From the NCBI GenBank assembly GCA_013540595.1, contig JABXKE010000002.1:310050-374049 (forward strand): DNA of 64,000 nt, given 5' to 3'. The position numbers were made by a program, and so were the translations under genes. Shown here piece by piece: positions 36,001 to 44,874 of this stretch. Numbering within the stretch: position 1 is the stretch's first letter; each line of letters begins with the position of its first letter. The notes under the pieces were generated by a model, which had not been told where the DNA came from, did no database searches, and was given only the letters and a program-made list of their open reading frames with translations. The stretch is from Pyrodictium sp. Its GTDB lineage: Archaea > Thermoproteota > Thermoprotei_A > Sulfolobales > Pyrodictiaceae.

Positions 36001-36090
36001 CTATTTTACGCTCGTAAAAGCTAATTCCATACTAATCTAGTTAAAGACACGAATTTTAATCATTAACGTTACAAAGCTCTCTGCGTAGGC

Positions 36091-37230
36091 TTAGGAGCAC
36101 CATTGGCAAGGATAAAATGCTTTACGTAGATGATGCAAGTAAAGCCCAACATTGATTCCTCTAGCTTTCAAGATGTGCTCTAGTCTATGGCTTACTACGA
36201 TTTCGCGTCTTCTTATATCATAGACTCTTTTCGCACCCATTAGGAAGAGGGCTGCCCGCATTTCTAGAATCAAGACCTTCAACAAGTTAATAACGCCATT
36301 AACACCTTCTTCAGCATACGCTTTAAGAGCTGGTAATGCTACTCCTGCAATATCAGCGCCTAGAGCCAAGGCTTTTACAGCATCAAGGCCTGTTCTCACT
36401 CCGCCGCTTGCAATAATGCACGATGTAGGGGCTGCCCAGCGTGTTTCCACTATAGACTGTGCAGTTGGTATACCCCACTCGGCAAAGGTTTTTGCTGCAA
36501 GAGCAAGAAGCTTATCCTTCCTCAATGCACGATAGTACTCCACCTTGACCCAGCTAGTACCCCCCGCGCCGGACACATCGAATAATCTTATGCCGCGCTT
36601 ATAGAGTTCCAGTGCGACCTCGTAGCTTATCCCATGACCCGTCTCTTTAACTATTACTGGTACGCCAATACTGTCAAGTATGTCTCCTATTTTGTCTACC
36701 ACACCCCGATAATCATGATCACCCTCTGGCTGGAAGGCTTCCTGGGAAGCATTAAGGTGAATAGCTATTGCATCAGCATCTATCATCTCTACAGCTTTTC
36801 TAAGCTCCTTGACAGTGTATCCCTTCACTAGTTGTGGAGCACCAATATTCGCTATAACTACTAGCTCAGATCCACCACATTCTCTTGCCGATCTAAATGT
36901 ATTTACGAGACTAGGGTTCTCTATTGCTGCTCTTTGACTACCAACACCTAGGGCTACACCAACACTCGAAGCAGCTTTAGCTAACGCACAATTTATCTTT
37001 TCGGCAACACTATGCCCACCAGTCATCCCAGTAATCATTAGGGGGGCTGCAAGCTCCTTATCTAGGAAATTCACACGCAAATCGGTAGAAGACAGGTCAG
37101 CCTCAGGTAAAGCCATATGTACAAGCTCTACTTCGTCGAGAAGAGTGCTTCTAACGTGTTCTACTTCACTATCAAGCACTATTCGTATATGATCAAGCTT
37201 ACGATGCGATGTAGACACTACGCTACTCAC
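36091..37230 (-). CDS. fni: Isopentenyl-diphosphate delta-isomerase, type 2
   Basis: An FMN-dependent TIM-barrel enzyme that interconverts IPP and DMAPP. The opening SHRKLDHIRIVLDSEV, the MTGGH motif, HLNASQEAFQPEGD, and DVSGAGGTSW are typical. It overlaps IPK by 4 bases, so the two are translationally coupled. Confidence 0.94.
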   Translation of the reverse strand: MSSVVSTSHRKLDHIRIVLDSEVEHVRSTLLDEVELVHMALPEADLSSTDLRVNFLDKELAAPLMITGMTGGHSVAEKINCALAKAASSVGVALGVGSQRAAIENPSLVNTFRSARECGGSELVVIANIGAPQLVKGYTVKELRKAVEMIDADAIAIHLNASQEAFQPEGDHDYRGVVDKIGDILDSIGVPVIVKETGHGISYEVALELYKRGIRLFDVSGAGGTSWVKVEYYRALRKDKLLALAAKTFAEWGIPTAQSIVETRWAAPTSCIIASGGVRTGLDAVKALALGADIAGVALPALKAYAEEGVNGVINLLKVLILEMRAALFLMGAKRVYDIRRREIVVSHRLEHILKARGINVGLYLHHLRKAFYPCQWCS

Positions 37231-38036
37231 CTTCCACTTAAATCTATGAATGTGCCAATTACACCATCCCTACTCACAAGCCTCAATAATACGTCCTTAC
37301 GTAAACCATTAACGACCCATATACCTTTAAGCTTTTCACAATAATTAACCTCTATAGCTCTTATCTTACGTTCTATGCCTCCTGTTACATCATAAAGTCC
37401 ACTATCTACACTCTTTTTTTCATATACTCGGCTTCTTAGTTCCTTTAAACTAGTCCTAGTTACTACATTACCTTCACTGTCAAGGAGACCATCAACATCA
37501 GTCACATAGACAACATAGTCTGCACTAAGACTACAAGCCATCTCAATAGAGAGCTCGTCTCCTGAAACTATACACCATCCCTTCTCACATGGGTAAACAT
37601 CGCCATACACTAGCGGGATAACACCAACACTAATAGCACCAAATAAGAGTCTCCAGTCACAATTAGGCCTCAATTTAGACGGCTTACAAAATGCATGAGG
37701 AGGAAAGACGACCACATTAATTCCACTACCTTGAAGTATGTCTGATACGGCAAGCGCCAACTCTAACATGACATTACTTATAGTTGAAAGAGCTTCACCG
37801 GCAAGAGAATCATAGTTTTTATAGACTGATGCAACATAATGACCGTAACTCCCACCACCGATCACTATTCCCTTAATGCTAACACCACGTGCTAGTAATT
37901 CAGATATTTGCTCTGCAAGAGATCTTAAGACCTTAATATTAAGACTGAAAGGTACTCGTTTATCTGTTATAACGCTTCCACCAAGCTTTATAACGTAAAC
38001 TCTACCTTGTTGCCTAGATCTTTCTCGTGAACACAT
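37227..38036 (-). CDS. Isopentenyl phosphate kinase
   Basis: An amino acid kinase-fold enzyme of the archaeal mevalonate pathway variant: VIKLGGSVITDK (nucleotide loop), GGGSYGHYVAS with the catalytic His, and DVTGGIERKI. It phosphorylates isopentenyl phosphate to IPP. A longer reading from 38069 exists; ATG 38036 starts close to the first strand. The upstream gene overlaps it by about 50 bases. Confidence 0.92.
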   Translation of the reverse strand: MCSRERSRQQGRVYVIKLGGSVITDKRVPFSLNIKVLRSLAEQISELLARGVSIKGIVIGGGSYGHYVASVYKNYDSLAGEALSTISNVMLELALAVSDILQGSGINVVVFPPHAFCKPSKLRPNCDWRLLFGAISVGVIPLVYGDVYPCEKGWCIVSGDELSIEMACSLSADYVVYVTDVDGLLDSEGNVVTRTSLKELRSRVYEKKSVDSGLYDVTGGIERKIRAIEVNYCEKLKGIWVVNGLRKDVLLRLVSRDGVIGTFIDLSGR

Positions 38037-38884
38037 ACACCATACACCCTTTGGAGTGAAGGCGTCCACTTACACCCTTCAGGGGGTGGGTTGGCACCGT
38101 AGAGCATGTAGTATAAGGCGTTATCTAATCTTGATATAGGCTTGAACACTTCATTAAAGGGGTCACCATTCTTTAATTGTTGTACTGCTCCGATAACAGC
38201 AATACCAGCAAGCCTAGTTACAACATTGATTACGTCCGCGTTTATGCTCTTGCTTAAGTCTTCTCCAATGTCTTCCTCACCAACAAGCTCAAGCACTACG
38301 GTAGCTCCAACATTAAGGTCTAGGGCTTTTTCACCATGCCTATAAATTATACTGTTATTCTTGAGGATTGCATAACGCAGACCGTCTATATAATCAAACC
38401 ACACACCAGCTTCTTCATCAAGACTCGAAGCCGCTTGGAGAATCTCTTCGTCAGTCATACTGTATCCTACATAATCTGATAAAGTTTTTACAATGGCTAG
38501 TGTAGAGACAGCATAGATGCTTGCAGCTGGAGGATAATCCACTCCCTCTACGTCGTATTGTATTGTGACAACTAATGGTTGTTCGAGCCGTGAGGCTAAC
38601 GTATCAACAAAGGCTTTTATGGCTAAATCAAATCTCCACCCAAGATTAGGGCCCTTAATGATAGCTTTGCTCACAGATTCAGCCTCATCTATATCAACTA
38701 TAATATTCACAAGAGGTTTATTAGTAACAAGGATTATGTAAGGGTTATACTTGTCTGGTATCGGTGTGCCCGCAAACACCAATGGTAGCGGGAGTTTACC
38801 ATCTATCTCGTTCAAGTCTGTTGCCTCCAGTACACAACTAATCCAGCAGCCCAGTCTAGTAAACGTAGTTCTCAAAGGCTTCAA
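37988..38884 (-). CDS. Divergent protein in the mevalonate kinase position
   Basis: This 298-residue protein is in the slot that usually holds mevalonate kinase, directly upstream of IPK, IDI-2 and GGPP synthase. It faintly resembles a GHMP kinase: VDYPPAASIYAVSTLAIVKT could be a decayed PxGxGLGSSAA motif, but the glycines are absent, and I see no motif 1 or 3. I cannot assign an activity. Possibilities are a very divergent mevalonate/phosphomevalonate enzyme, a non-catalytic partner, or an unrelated protein. Adjacent rps2 lies upstream. Confidence 0.55.
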   Translation of the reverse strand: MKPLRTTFTRLGCWISCVLEATDLNEIDGKLPLPLVFAGTPIPDKYNPYIILVTNKPLVNIIVDIDEAESVSKAIIKGPNLGWRFDLAIKAFVDTLASRLEQPLVVTIQYDVEGVDYPPAASIYAVSTLAIVKTLSDYVGYSMTDEEILQAASSLDEEAGVWFDYIDGLRYAILKNNSIIYRHGEKALDLNVGATVVLELVGEEDIGEDLSKSINADVINVVTRLAGIAVIGAVQQLKNGDPFNEVFKPISRLDNALYYMLYGANPPPEGCKWTPSLQRVYGVCVHEKDLGNKVEFTL

Positions 38885-39018
38885 GACTTCTACAAGAGTG
38901 AAGAAACTTTTGAAAATATATGCTATTTCTAGGTTTATATAGATAGTGTGATCTTTAAAAGTTATAATCTGGTTTTATGTATATTAGGTAGAGGAGTTTA
39001 TTATGCACTATTAGCAGT

Positions 39019-39681
39019 TTAGTAGCTTCTCCTAACTCTGTACTCAAACGCCTCTGGCGGCTCTGGAAGATCTTGATCCACACCCAGTTTACCCTGATTC
39101 CTCAGTATTTCGCGTGTAAGAATCCAATACACTAGTGCTAGGCTTTTTCTACCCTTATTATTAACTGGTATTATGAGATCTATGTTCTCTATTCTGTTAT
39201 CAGTATCAGCTAACGCAACTACTGGTATACCCATTCTACTAGCCTCATCCACAGCCTGACTGTCAGCCCTGGGATCTGTTACAAGTAGAACTTCGGGCTC
39301 AATATACCATTCAAGGCTTGGGTTTGTAAAGGTGCCAGGTAGTATTCTCCCTGTCAACGCCTTGCAGCCAACATAGGTGCAGAATTTCTGGACTGGTTTT
39401 TGACCATATTGTCTAACAGCAACTACAGCTATTTTAGATGGCTCGAATCTTGAGAGGAACCTTGCTGCTATCCGAATTCTCTCATCGGTCTTTCGTATAT
39501 CAAGTATATACAAGCCATCATGCCTGACCCTATAGACGAATTTCCTCATATGTGCTGTGCAGATATGCGTGCCTATGTGGACGCCTGCTGACAAGTATCT
39601 CTCTAATGGGATAAGGAGTTCAACTACCTTACCGCCGATTTCTACCTGCTGTCTCCCGTAGCCCTGCGGGCTCCCACTCAC
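39019..39681 (-). CDS. rps2: 30S ribosomal protein S2
   Basis: The family opening [20 protein letters not shown] and the segment [21 protein letters not shown] are diagnostic, with [19 protein letters not shown] following. 220 residues is typical. It sits between the RNA polymerase/ribosomal block and the isoprenoid genes, the standard archaeal order (RpoK and enolase, often here, are missing). Confidence 0.96.
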   Translation of the reverse strand: MSGSPQGYGRQQVEIGGKVVELLIPLERYLSAGVHIGTHICTAHMRKFVYRVRHDGLYILDIRKTDERIRIAARFLSRFEPSKIAVVAVRQYGQKPVQKFCTYVGCKALTGRILPGTFTNPSLEWYIEPEVLLVTDPRADSQAVDEASRMGIPVVALADTDNRIENIDLIIPVNNKGRKSLALVYWILTREILRNQGKLGVDQDLPEPPEAFEYRVRRSY

Positions 39682-39829
39682 AGCAATGCCACCCCGTAGC
39701 TCACGCTACAGCTAGTCAGCTATAAGCTAGCCGCTACTCCTCAAGCACAAGATCACAATAACACATTAAAAGAGGGGCATATAGCATGGGTAAACACGGT
39801 TTCTAGTAGCTTAGTAGCTTAATAGAGAG

Positions 39830-40030
39830 TTATAGGACTCGTCTGAACCACCTAACCTCGTATATAGATGGGACATGCGCAAGCAGCGTTTTTCTACAAC
39901 AATATCTCTTCAAGCCAAGATCGTCAAGAACCTTTTCTGGATCCTCTCCTTGTTTTACTCTACGCTGAAACTCCTCCCAGTATTGTGCTAAGGGCGTACC
40001 ACAAGTCATGCAGCGAACAGGTATTATCAT
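39830..40030 (-). CDS. rpoN: DNA-directed RNA polymerase subunit N (Rpb10)
   Basis: A 66-residue zinc-binding assembly subunit. It begins [18 protein letters not shown] (CxxC pair), and has the RYCCRK pair. It is in the S9-RpoN position of the archaeal alpha operon. Confidence 0.95.
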   Translation of the reverse strand: MIIPVRCMTCGTPLAQYWEEFQRRVKQGEDPEKVLDDLGLKRYCCRKTLLAHVPSIYEVRWFRRVL

Positions 40031-40124
40031 AACGGCTTACACCTATGCTGATTAACTTTTATCACTATATTTTTAACAATGCTCTGAAGTCCCAGAGGTA
40101 GTGGCCCGAGTTTAAAACATTATC

Positions 40125-40592
40125 TTATCTATAGCTCTTTTGCCAACGACGTCTCGCACTTCTCCTCATAGGCTTTTCAGGTTCTGTACGTCTTGGGTCG
40201 CCCACAAGCATCGACCTATCATACTCTTCGAATATCCTTCTAAGTTCTTCACTACCAGTATAGGCTACAAGGCCTCGTGCTATGGCCATTCTTACTGCAT
40301 CAGCCTGGCTCATGTAGCCACCCCCTTTAACACTAACCCTTATGTCTACACTATTCACTATGTCTGAGCCTGCAATAAGCAAGGGCTCCATCATCTTTAG
40401 CCTAGCCATTTCTATTGGCCAGAGTTCTATTGGTACACCATTAACCCATACACGGCCCTTGCCTGGCTTTATCACAGCACGCGCTATGCTTGTCTTTCTT
40501 TTACCAGTAGATATGACTATGCGCACAGGCTTCTCAGCTTGTATGTATGCTCCAAGAAGTCTTGCCTGGAGTGCTTGCTCATTCTGACTCAT
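40125..40592 (-). CDS. rps9: 30S ribosomal protein S9
   Basis: Begins with an Ala-rich extension and then VRIVISTGKRKTSIARAVIKPGKG; VKGGGYMSQADAVRMAIARGLV and the C-terminal basic RRSARRRWQKSYR reach toward the P site tRNA. It overlaps L13 by 4 bases. Confidence 0.96.
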   Translation of the reverse strand: MSQNEQALQARLLGAYIQAEKPVRIVISTGKRKTSIARAVIKPGKGRVWVNGVPIELWPIEMARLKMMEPLLIAGSDIVNSVDIRVSVKGGGYMSQADAVRMAIARGLVAYTGSEELRRIFEEYDRSMLVGDPRRTEPEKPMRRSARRRWQKSYR

Positions 40593-41092
40593 TGCTTAGA
40601 CCTCACCCCCTTCCATCCTAGCCTTAGAGCTATTTCTCCTACACGTATAAACTTACGGCTTAACCTTGATGCATCAGCGAATTGGAAGCGGACAAACTGC
40701 TTGCCCTCAAGCTCCTTGGGTACACCAATATAGACACGTAGCCGCTTAGCAGCCATTTTGCCTATGTGCTTGTCCTTAGGCAGCATTCCTAGCACAGCCT
40801 TTCTAATAATTGTTATTGGGCTCCTAGGTCTGTGCGGCCCCCACTTGTATGGGTTTACGTGCACGTATATCTGGTACCATACACGATAACTCTTAATGAC
40901 CATTAGTGGATCTCCGCTAACAACAGCCTTTTCAGCATTTACGACGTAGACTCTGTAGCCCTCCAAGAGCTTCTTAGCAACCTCACTTGCCAGCCTACCA
41001 AGTATTTGGTCAGTAGCATCAACGTAAAGTACGCGTTCCGGCGGCCTTGGAGCTTGCACCTTCACGGTCATAGAGTAGCACCCTTCTGACAT
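40589..41092 (-). CDS. rpl13: 50S ribosomal protein L13
   Basis: YVDATDQILGRLASEVAKKLL, the VVNAEKAVVSGDP motif and LGMLPKDKHIGKMAAKRL identify L13. The first seven residues before an internal Met (41071) may not be translated. Translationally coupled to S9. Confidence 0.95.
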   Translation of the reverse strand: MSEGCYSMTVKVQAPRPPERVLYVDATDQILGRLASEVAKKLLEGYRVYVVNAEKAVVSGDPLMVIKSYRVWYQIYVHVNPYKWGPHRPRSPITIIRKAVLGMLPKDKHIGKMAAKRLRVYIGVPKELEGKQFVRFQFADASRLSRKFIRVGEIALRLGWKGVRSKQ

Positions 41093-41111
41093 GCTCTAGC
41101 TAGAGGCGCAT

Positions 41112-41483
41112 TTATATTATTATCTTAACGTTGCTACCTCTAGGATTCTCTTCTATTAGATGAAGTATGTGAATTGCGCGGCCCCCTGCAGCCTTTATCT
41201 TTTGCAACGCTTGCTCCGAGAATGCTATAGCAGCAACAGTTACTGGGTGATTAAGCTTACCAGCACCTAATACTTTACCTGGGACTACCACGATGTCGCC
41301 TGGCTTGGTGTGTCTGTTGATTATACTAATGTTTACTTCGTAGCGTAAACGTGTAGGCCTATTTAGTAGTTCAGCTACGTAGTCCCATATAGGTGCCTTA
41401 TTCTTGTTAGCTGCCTTCTTGAGTTCTCTAATGGTTTTACGTATTATAATGTTTGTTGGCCCTGTCCTCTTTGTTACTTGCAT
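41112..41483 (-). CDS. rpl18e: 50S ribosomal protein L18e
   Basis: A 123-residue L15/L18e-family protein: TNIIIRKTIRELKKAANKNKAPIW is split over its N-terminal helix; PGKVLGAGKLNHPVTVAAIAF and the glycine-rich AAGGRAIHI follow. It lies 6 bases after RpoD in the alpha operon. Confidence 0.95.
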   Translation of the reverse strand: MQVTKRTGPTNIIIRKTIRELKKAANKNKAPIWDYVAELLNRPTRLRYEVNISIINRHTKPGDIVVVPGKVLGAGKLNHPVTVAAIAFSEQALQKIKAAGGRAIHILHLIEENPRGSNVKIII

Positions 41484-41489
41484 ACTTCA

Positions 41490-42368
41490 TCAGCCCCGCG
41501 CTTCCCCACTTTCCTTTCGCACCTTGTCTAACTGAGTTAGGAGGTTTTCTGCTTTCCTAACTATAGCGTTTACGGCTTCTAACACTATGTGTTTTGGTGG
41601 GAGAGAACCAACACTCTCTATTGTCATTATGAATCGTTTATCGTCGTAGTGTAGCCTAAAGCCTTCATCGTTTGCACACTTACGTTGTGCACACCAATAA
41701 AGAGCAGATGTGTTAACATCTTCAAGGATCTCTATTCTGCCCTGCTTTGACTCCTTCATTTTCTCGACTAACCACGGATAACCCATTTCTATACAAGACA
41801 GACACTCCTCACCTATCTTGCCAACGTCAAACTCTATTATTGGGACATACTTGTGTGCAGCAACACTGACAGGCATCCACTTGGCATGCTCTTTACCGTA
41901 GCCAAGCCGTGCATAAGCTTGTAGCCTTAAGCGCTGATCAGGAGCCATGACTACTATAGGGATATTATCATGTACAGGCCTTACATCCGGGTCAAGAGTC
42001 TCAAGATCACCACTATAAACAATACGCTCCTCCATAGGCCCTGTTTCTACCTCTAAACGAAGGACAGCATAACAATTAGTGTCGCCTATATCACCTTCGC
42101 GACACTCCTCTGGGCGCTTATACTTCTTCAAAGCCTCCTCTGAAGTCAACGGTACTAATGCTAGCCTATGTGCTATTATCTCATCATAGAGAACAGTGTT
42201 ATTCTCAAACACTTCAACATAGTCTATAGCCATAACAGGCACATCTGTGAAGCAAGCTCTTCTCACAGCATTAACTAGAGGCAACGGGAAGCCCTCTACG
42301 AGGAAACGTAGCTTGTTAGGCGCTTCCTCGAGAAGACACACCTTGCGCTCTCCAGTCACGCTTATCAA
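41490..42368 (-). CDS. rpoD: DNA-directed RNA polymerase subunit D (Rpb3/alpha-like)
   Basis: The dimerisation domain shows the FLVEGFPLPLVNAVRRACFTDVPVMAID stretch, split here, and LVPLTSEEALKKYKRPEE. Residues 165-210 hold only a partial Cys set (IGEECLSCIEMGY, and CAQRKC further on), so a possible Fe-S cluster of the crenarchaeal type may be incomplete. D pairs with L to nucleate polymerase assembly. Confidence 0.94.
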   Translation of the reverse strand: MISVTGERKVCLLEEAPNKLRFLVEGFPLPLVNAVRRACFTDVPVMAIDYVEVFENNTVLYDEIIAHRLALVPLTSEEALKKYKRPEECREGDIGDTNCYAVLRLEVETGPMEERIVYSGDLETLDPDVRPVHDNIPIVVMAPDQRLRLQAYARLGYGKEHAKWMPVSVAAHKYVPIIEFDVGKIGEECLSCIEMGYPWLVEKMKESKQGRIEILEDVNTSALYWCAQRKCANDEGFRLHYDDKRFIMTIESVGSLPPKHIVLEAVNAIVRKAENLLTQLDKVRKESGEARG

Positions 42369-42531
42369 GCCCCTATTAATCCTACCTCATCTAACTATTA
42401 TCTTTTATACCCAAATACTCCCAAGCTAGAGCGGTCAAAATGCGTGATGAGTTGGCTTTAAACAAAACAAGTTTTATGTTGTTGAGAATACGGCTGTGAG
42501 AAATTAACAAAATAACTATAGCAATAACGTT

Positions 42532-42933
42532 TCAGACGCGGCGTCCGCGGCGGCCTCCAGGCCTTCTAGTTGTATCGTGGGGTAACGGTGTAACGTCTTC
42601 AATTCTACCTATGATGAACCCTGCACGGGCAAGCGCTCTTATGGCCGCTTGAGCGCCAGGGCCTGGCGTCTTGGGCCCGTGCCCGCCAGGTGCACGCACC
42701 TTTATGTGTAGAGCAACTATGCCTTTCTCCATGGCTTCTTGTGCAACCCTACTTGCAGCCAACATTGCTGCGTAGGGGCTTGGTTTCTCGCGGTCAGCCT
42801 TGACGACCATCCCACCACTTGCCCTAGCCACGGTTTCTGCTCCAGTAAGATCAGTAATGTGAATTATTGTATTGTTATAGCTTGAATATATGTGTGCTAC
42901 ACCCCACTTTATCTCACGAGCCTGGAAAGCCAT
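42532..42933 (-). CDS. rps11: 30S ribosomal protein S11
   Basis: Typical sequence: [21 protein letters not shown], then [20 protein letters not shown], and a C-terminus [11 protein letters not shown]. 133 residues. Between S4 and RpoD as expected. Confidence 0.96.
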   Translation of the reverse strand: MAFQAREIKWGVAHIYSSYNNTIIHITDLTGAETVARASGGMVVKADREKPSPYAAMLAASRVAQEAMEKGIVALHIKVRAPGGHGPKTPGPGAQAAIRALARAGFIIGRIEDVTPLPHDTTRRPGGRRGRRV

Positions 42934-42946
42934 TACTCACACCCCC

Positions 42947-43474
42947 TTAAGCAGCCTCTTCATCCTCTTTCTCTTCTTCTGCACGCCTCAACGCAAATGG
43001 GCTTGTAGGAGCATAGTCTACAAGGTCCTCTTCCTCACGTCTGACAAGATAGCCGGGACTCCTAATTCTTCTGCCAGCAACAGCTATATGTCCATGCACT
43101 ATTAACTGGCGGGCCTCATGAATACTCCTAGCAAGACCTTTGCGGTATACTATGGTCTGAAGTCTCCTTTCGAGAAAGTTTCTTGCCGTCAAACCCAATA
43201 CGTCGTCCAGGGTAGCATTCTCCGGCAATACGCCTAAGTGATAAAGTCGTGAAAGCAGTGCTTTTTCTTCCTTAGCACGTATCTCAGGTGGTAAAGCAAG
43301 GAGGCTTCTTGCACGATGCCTAAAGTATCGTGCCAGAGTCTCTAATCGCCATAACTCCTTCTTGTTTCTAAGCCCATACTCTCCCATAAGCTCTATTTCG
43401 CGTATTAGCCTCTCCTTCACCCAGGGATGCTTAGGCCCCATCCACTTCTTTCGAGGCTTCTTAGGATCACCCAT
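42947..43474 (-). CDS. rps4: 30S ribosomal protein S4
   Basis: [20 protein letters not shown] at the N-terminus, and an S4 RNA-binding domain with [20 protein letters not shown]. It ends with an acidic tail ([10 protein letters not shown]). 13 bases before S11. Confidence 0.96.
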   Translation of the reverse strand: MGDPKKPRKKWMGPKHPWVKERLIREIELMGEYGLRNKKELWRLETLARYFRHRARSLLALPPEIRAKEEKALLSRLYHLGVLPENATLDDVLGLTARNFLERRLQTIVYRKGLARSIHEARQLIVHGHIAVAGRRIRSPGYLVRREEEDLVDYAPTSPFALRRAEEEKEDEEAA

Positions 43475-43499
43475 TCATGCTCCCCTCCATTACCTTCTA

Positions 43500-43964
43500 T
43501 TACCTTCTTCTCTTAACACCAACAGTTATACCCGTACGGCCTGTTGTAGCTGTACGCTGGCCACGAACCTTTAAGCCGAGAGCGTGACGTATACCTCTCC
43601 AGCTCTTAATTCTCTTCTCCCTCTCTATATCTCTCTTGACGTAATAGATTAGGTCTGCACCTATGAGATGCATGTCACGGCCTGTCTCATAGTCTTTTCT
43701 CCTATTCAGCATCCATGCAGGTATACCTATTGAGAGAGGATTACTCAGTGCTGACTCTATCCGCTCAATCTCACTGTCTGTCAGAAAGCCTATTCTTTTG
43801 TTAGGATCAATTCCTATGAGCCTACACAACGCGAGAGCAAAATTATACCCAACACCCTTAATGAGGGCTAGTCCATGTGCTACCTTGAGGTCTCCTGGTA
43901 TGTCCATACCAGCTATACGCACTATATACCTATACTGTTGCTCTGACAGCACGAACCACCCCAC
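43500..43964 (-). CDS. rps13: 30S ribosomal protein S13
   Basis: First gene of the S13-S4-S11-RpoD operon. It has RIAGMDIPGDLKVAHGLALI, RLIGIDPNKRIGFL and the C-terminal SWRGIRHALGLKVRGQRT. CTTATAGAGG near 44015-44025 on the minus strand could be its TATA box, about 55 bases upstream of the start. Confidence 0.95.
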   Translation of the reverse strand: MGWFVLSEQQYRYIVRIAGMDIPGDLKVAHGLALIKGVGYNFALALCRLIGIDPNKRIGFLTDSEIERIESALSNPLSIGIPAWMLNRRKDYETGRDMHLIGADLIYYVKRDIEREKRIKSWRGIRHALGLKVRGQRTATTGRTGITVGVKRRR

Positions 43965-44161
43965 ATAGCACTCGCAACCCTACTCTGCGTACCCAAAAGC
44001 CTCGTGTAGAGAACCCCTCTATAAGGTTCACTCCATGAAGAGCCTCGGACGCCACAGTATACATCACACATAATACTTCAGCTGGGCAAGTCCTCGTCAT
44101 AGGCTTAACTATCTACGATGACTTGAACATGTATGGATCAAGGCCGGGGAGCTAGAAAGGG

Positions 44162-44221
44162 TGAAGACCGGGCGGCATGGCGCCGCCGCGGGGATTCGAA
44201 CCCCGGACCGCCCGGTCTTCA
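44162..44221. repeat. 14-bp inverted repeat between tRNA-Phe anticodon arm and its 3' flank
   Basis: TGAAGACCGGGCGG (44162-44175) is the exact reverse complement of CCGCCCGGTCTTCA (44208-44221). The right copy encodes U33 to the variable loop of tRNA-Phe; the left copy lies just past the encoded CCA, so on the tRNA strand the trailer is antisense to the anticodon arm. Confidence 0.8.
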
Positions 44222-44252
44222 GCCGGGCGCTCTCCCGCTGAGCTACGGCGGC
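44178..44252 (-). tRNA. tRNA-Phe (anticodon GAA), CCA encoded
   Basis: A cloverleaf without intron on the minus strand: acceptor GCCGCCG/CGGCGGC, D arm GCTCAGCGGGAGAGC with a short loop, anticodon stem CCCGG/CCGGG with loop CTGAAGA (anticodon GAA, G37 as expected for wyosine modification) and T arm GGGGTTCGAATCCCC. CCA is encoded. The discriminator base is G73, whereas A73 is usual for tRNA-Phe. The 3' trailer contains an antisense copy of the anticodon arm. Confidence 0.93.
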
Positions 44253-44273
44253 ACGTCCCTAGTGTGTCTACCC

Positions 44274-44297
44274 GTTAGCCACCTCTATAAGGCTAAC
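44274..44297 (-). promoter_or_regulatory. tRNA-Phe TATA box inside an inverted repeat
   Basis: On the minus strand TTATAG (complement of 44285-44290) lies about 35 bases upstream of tRNA-Phe and is a likely TATA box. It is flanked by GTTAGCC (44274-44280) and GGCTAAC (44291-44297), a 7-bp inverted repeat. AGCCACCT (44277-44284) also pairs with AGGTGGCT (44313-44320), so two structures compete. Confidence 0.4.
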
Positions 44298-44544
44298 CCT
44301 CAACGACGCAGAAGGTGGCTCGGCTTTTCCGGCTCTCTTCACGCCGCATCTACGGTCAAGAGACCCTCTTCTCGTCATCACCCACCATTCTTACATCAAA
44401 ACTTCTAATACCCTTTATAATCTTGTTTCGATAACCCCCAAAGCAAAGAGAAATCCTAGCATACAATCAAATCAAGATTAGGTGGTTTAACTGCTAAGCT
44501 ATTGTCTTGGTAGAAAATTCTAAAAATGGCTAAGCTATGAAGAC
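44298..44544. other. Intergenic region without recognised gene
   Basis: The 328 bases between tRNA-Phe and tRNA-Gly hold the tRNA-Phe promoter at one end and the tRNA-Gly promoter at the other. In between I see only a 10-bp direct repeat GCTAAGCTAT (about 44492-44501 and 44529-44538) and no coding frame with a ribosome binding site. Confidence 0.5.
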
Positions 44545-44552
44545 CTATTTAA
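44545..44552 (+). promoter_or_regulatory. TATA box for tRNA-Gly
   Basis: TATTTAAT is centred about 32 bases before the first base of tRNA-Gly, at the distance expected for a short 5' leader. Confidence 0.55.
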
Positions 44553-44580
44553 TGGCTGAAATGCCTGCTACCCCTACGGT

Positions 44581-44659
44581 GCGGCGGTCGTCTAGCCTGG
44601 ACTAGGACGCCGGCCTTCCAAGCCGGTGATCCCGGGTTCAAATCCCGGCCGCCGCACCA
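44581..44659 (+). tRNA. tRNA-Gly (anticodon TCC), CCA encoded
   Basis: Acceptor GCGGCGG/CCGCCGC, discriminator A, CCA encoded. The anticodon stem CCGGC/GCCGG encloses CTTCCAA, giving anticodon TCC for GGA/GGG codons. The T arm is CCGGGTTCAAATCCCGG. No intron. The TATA box TATTTAAT precedes it. Confidence 0.96.
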
Positions 44660-44874
44660 CACCTCAATCAAACCCCAGAAAGCATGCTTGTAGAGTATTT
44701 ATAGCAAGACCATATAGCAATGAGCCGTGTAGACCCCTACTGTTATTGCTGCAATGTAAATGGTTTTTTCACAAGATAGCATTTATAAGGTTTAGATATG
44801 CTAGGACAACGAAGGGTCTGGCTAGGGTCATAGCGGCGCAGTGTAGTGAAGAAAGAACAAAATTAAATTAAATT

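Noticed and set aside
42440-42510. C/D box RNA with GTGATGA in the S11-RpoD gap
   Set aside because: A perfect C box is present, but no D box or closing stem follows in the right window.
44315-44395. C/D RNA on the minus strand upstream of tRNA-Phe
   Set aside because: GTGATGA is present, but the D-type boxes are CCGA or CTTGA and no terminal stem forms.
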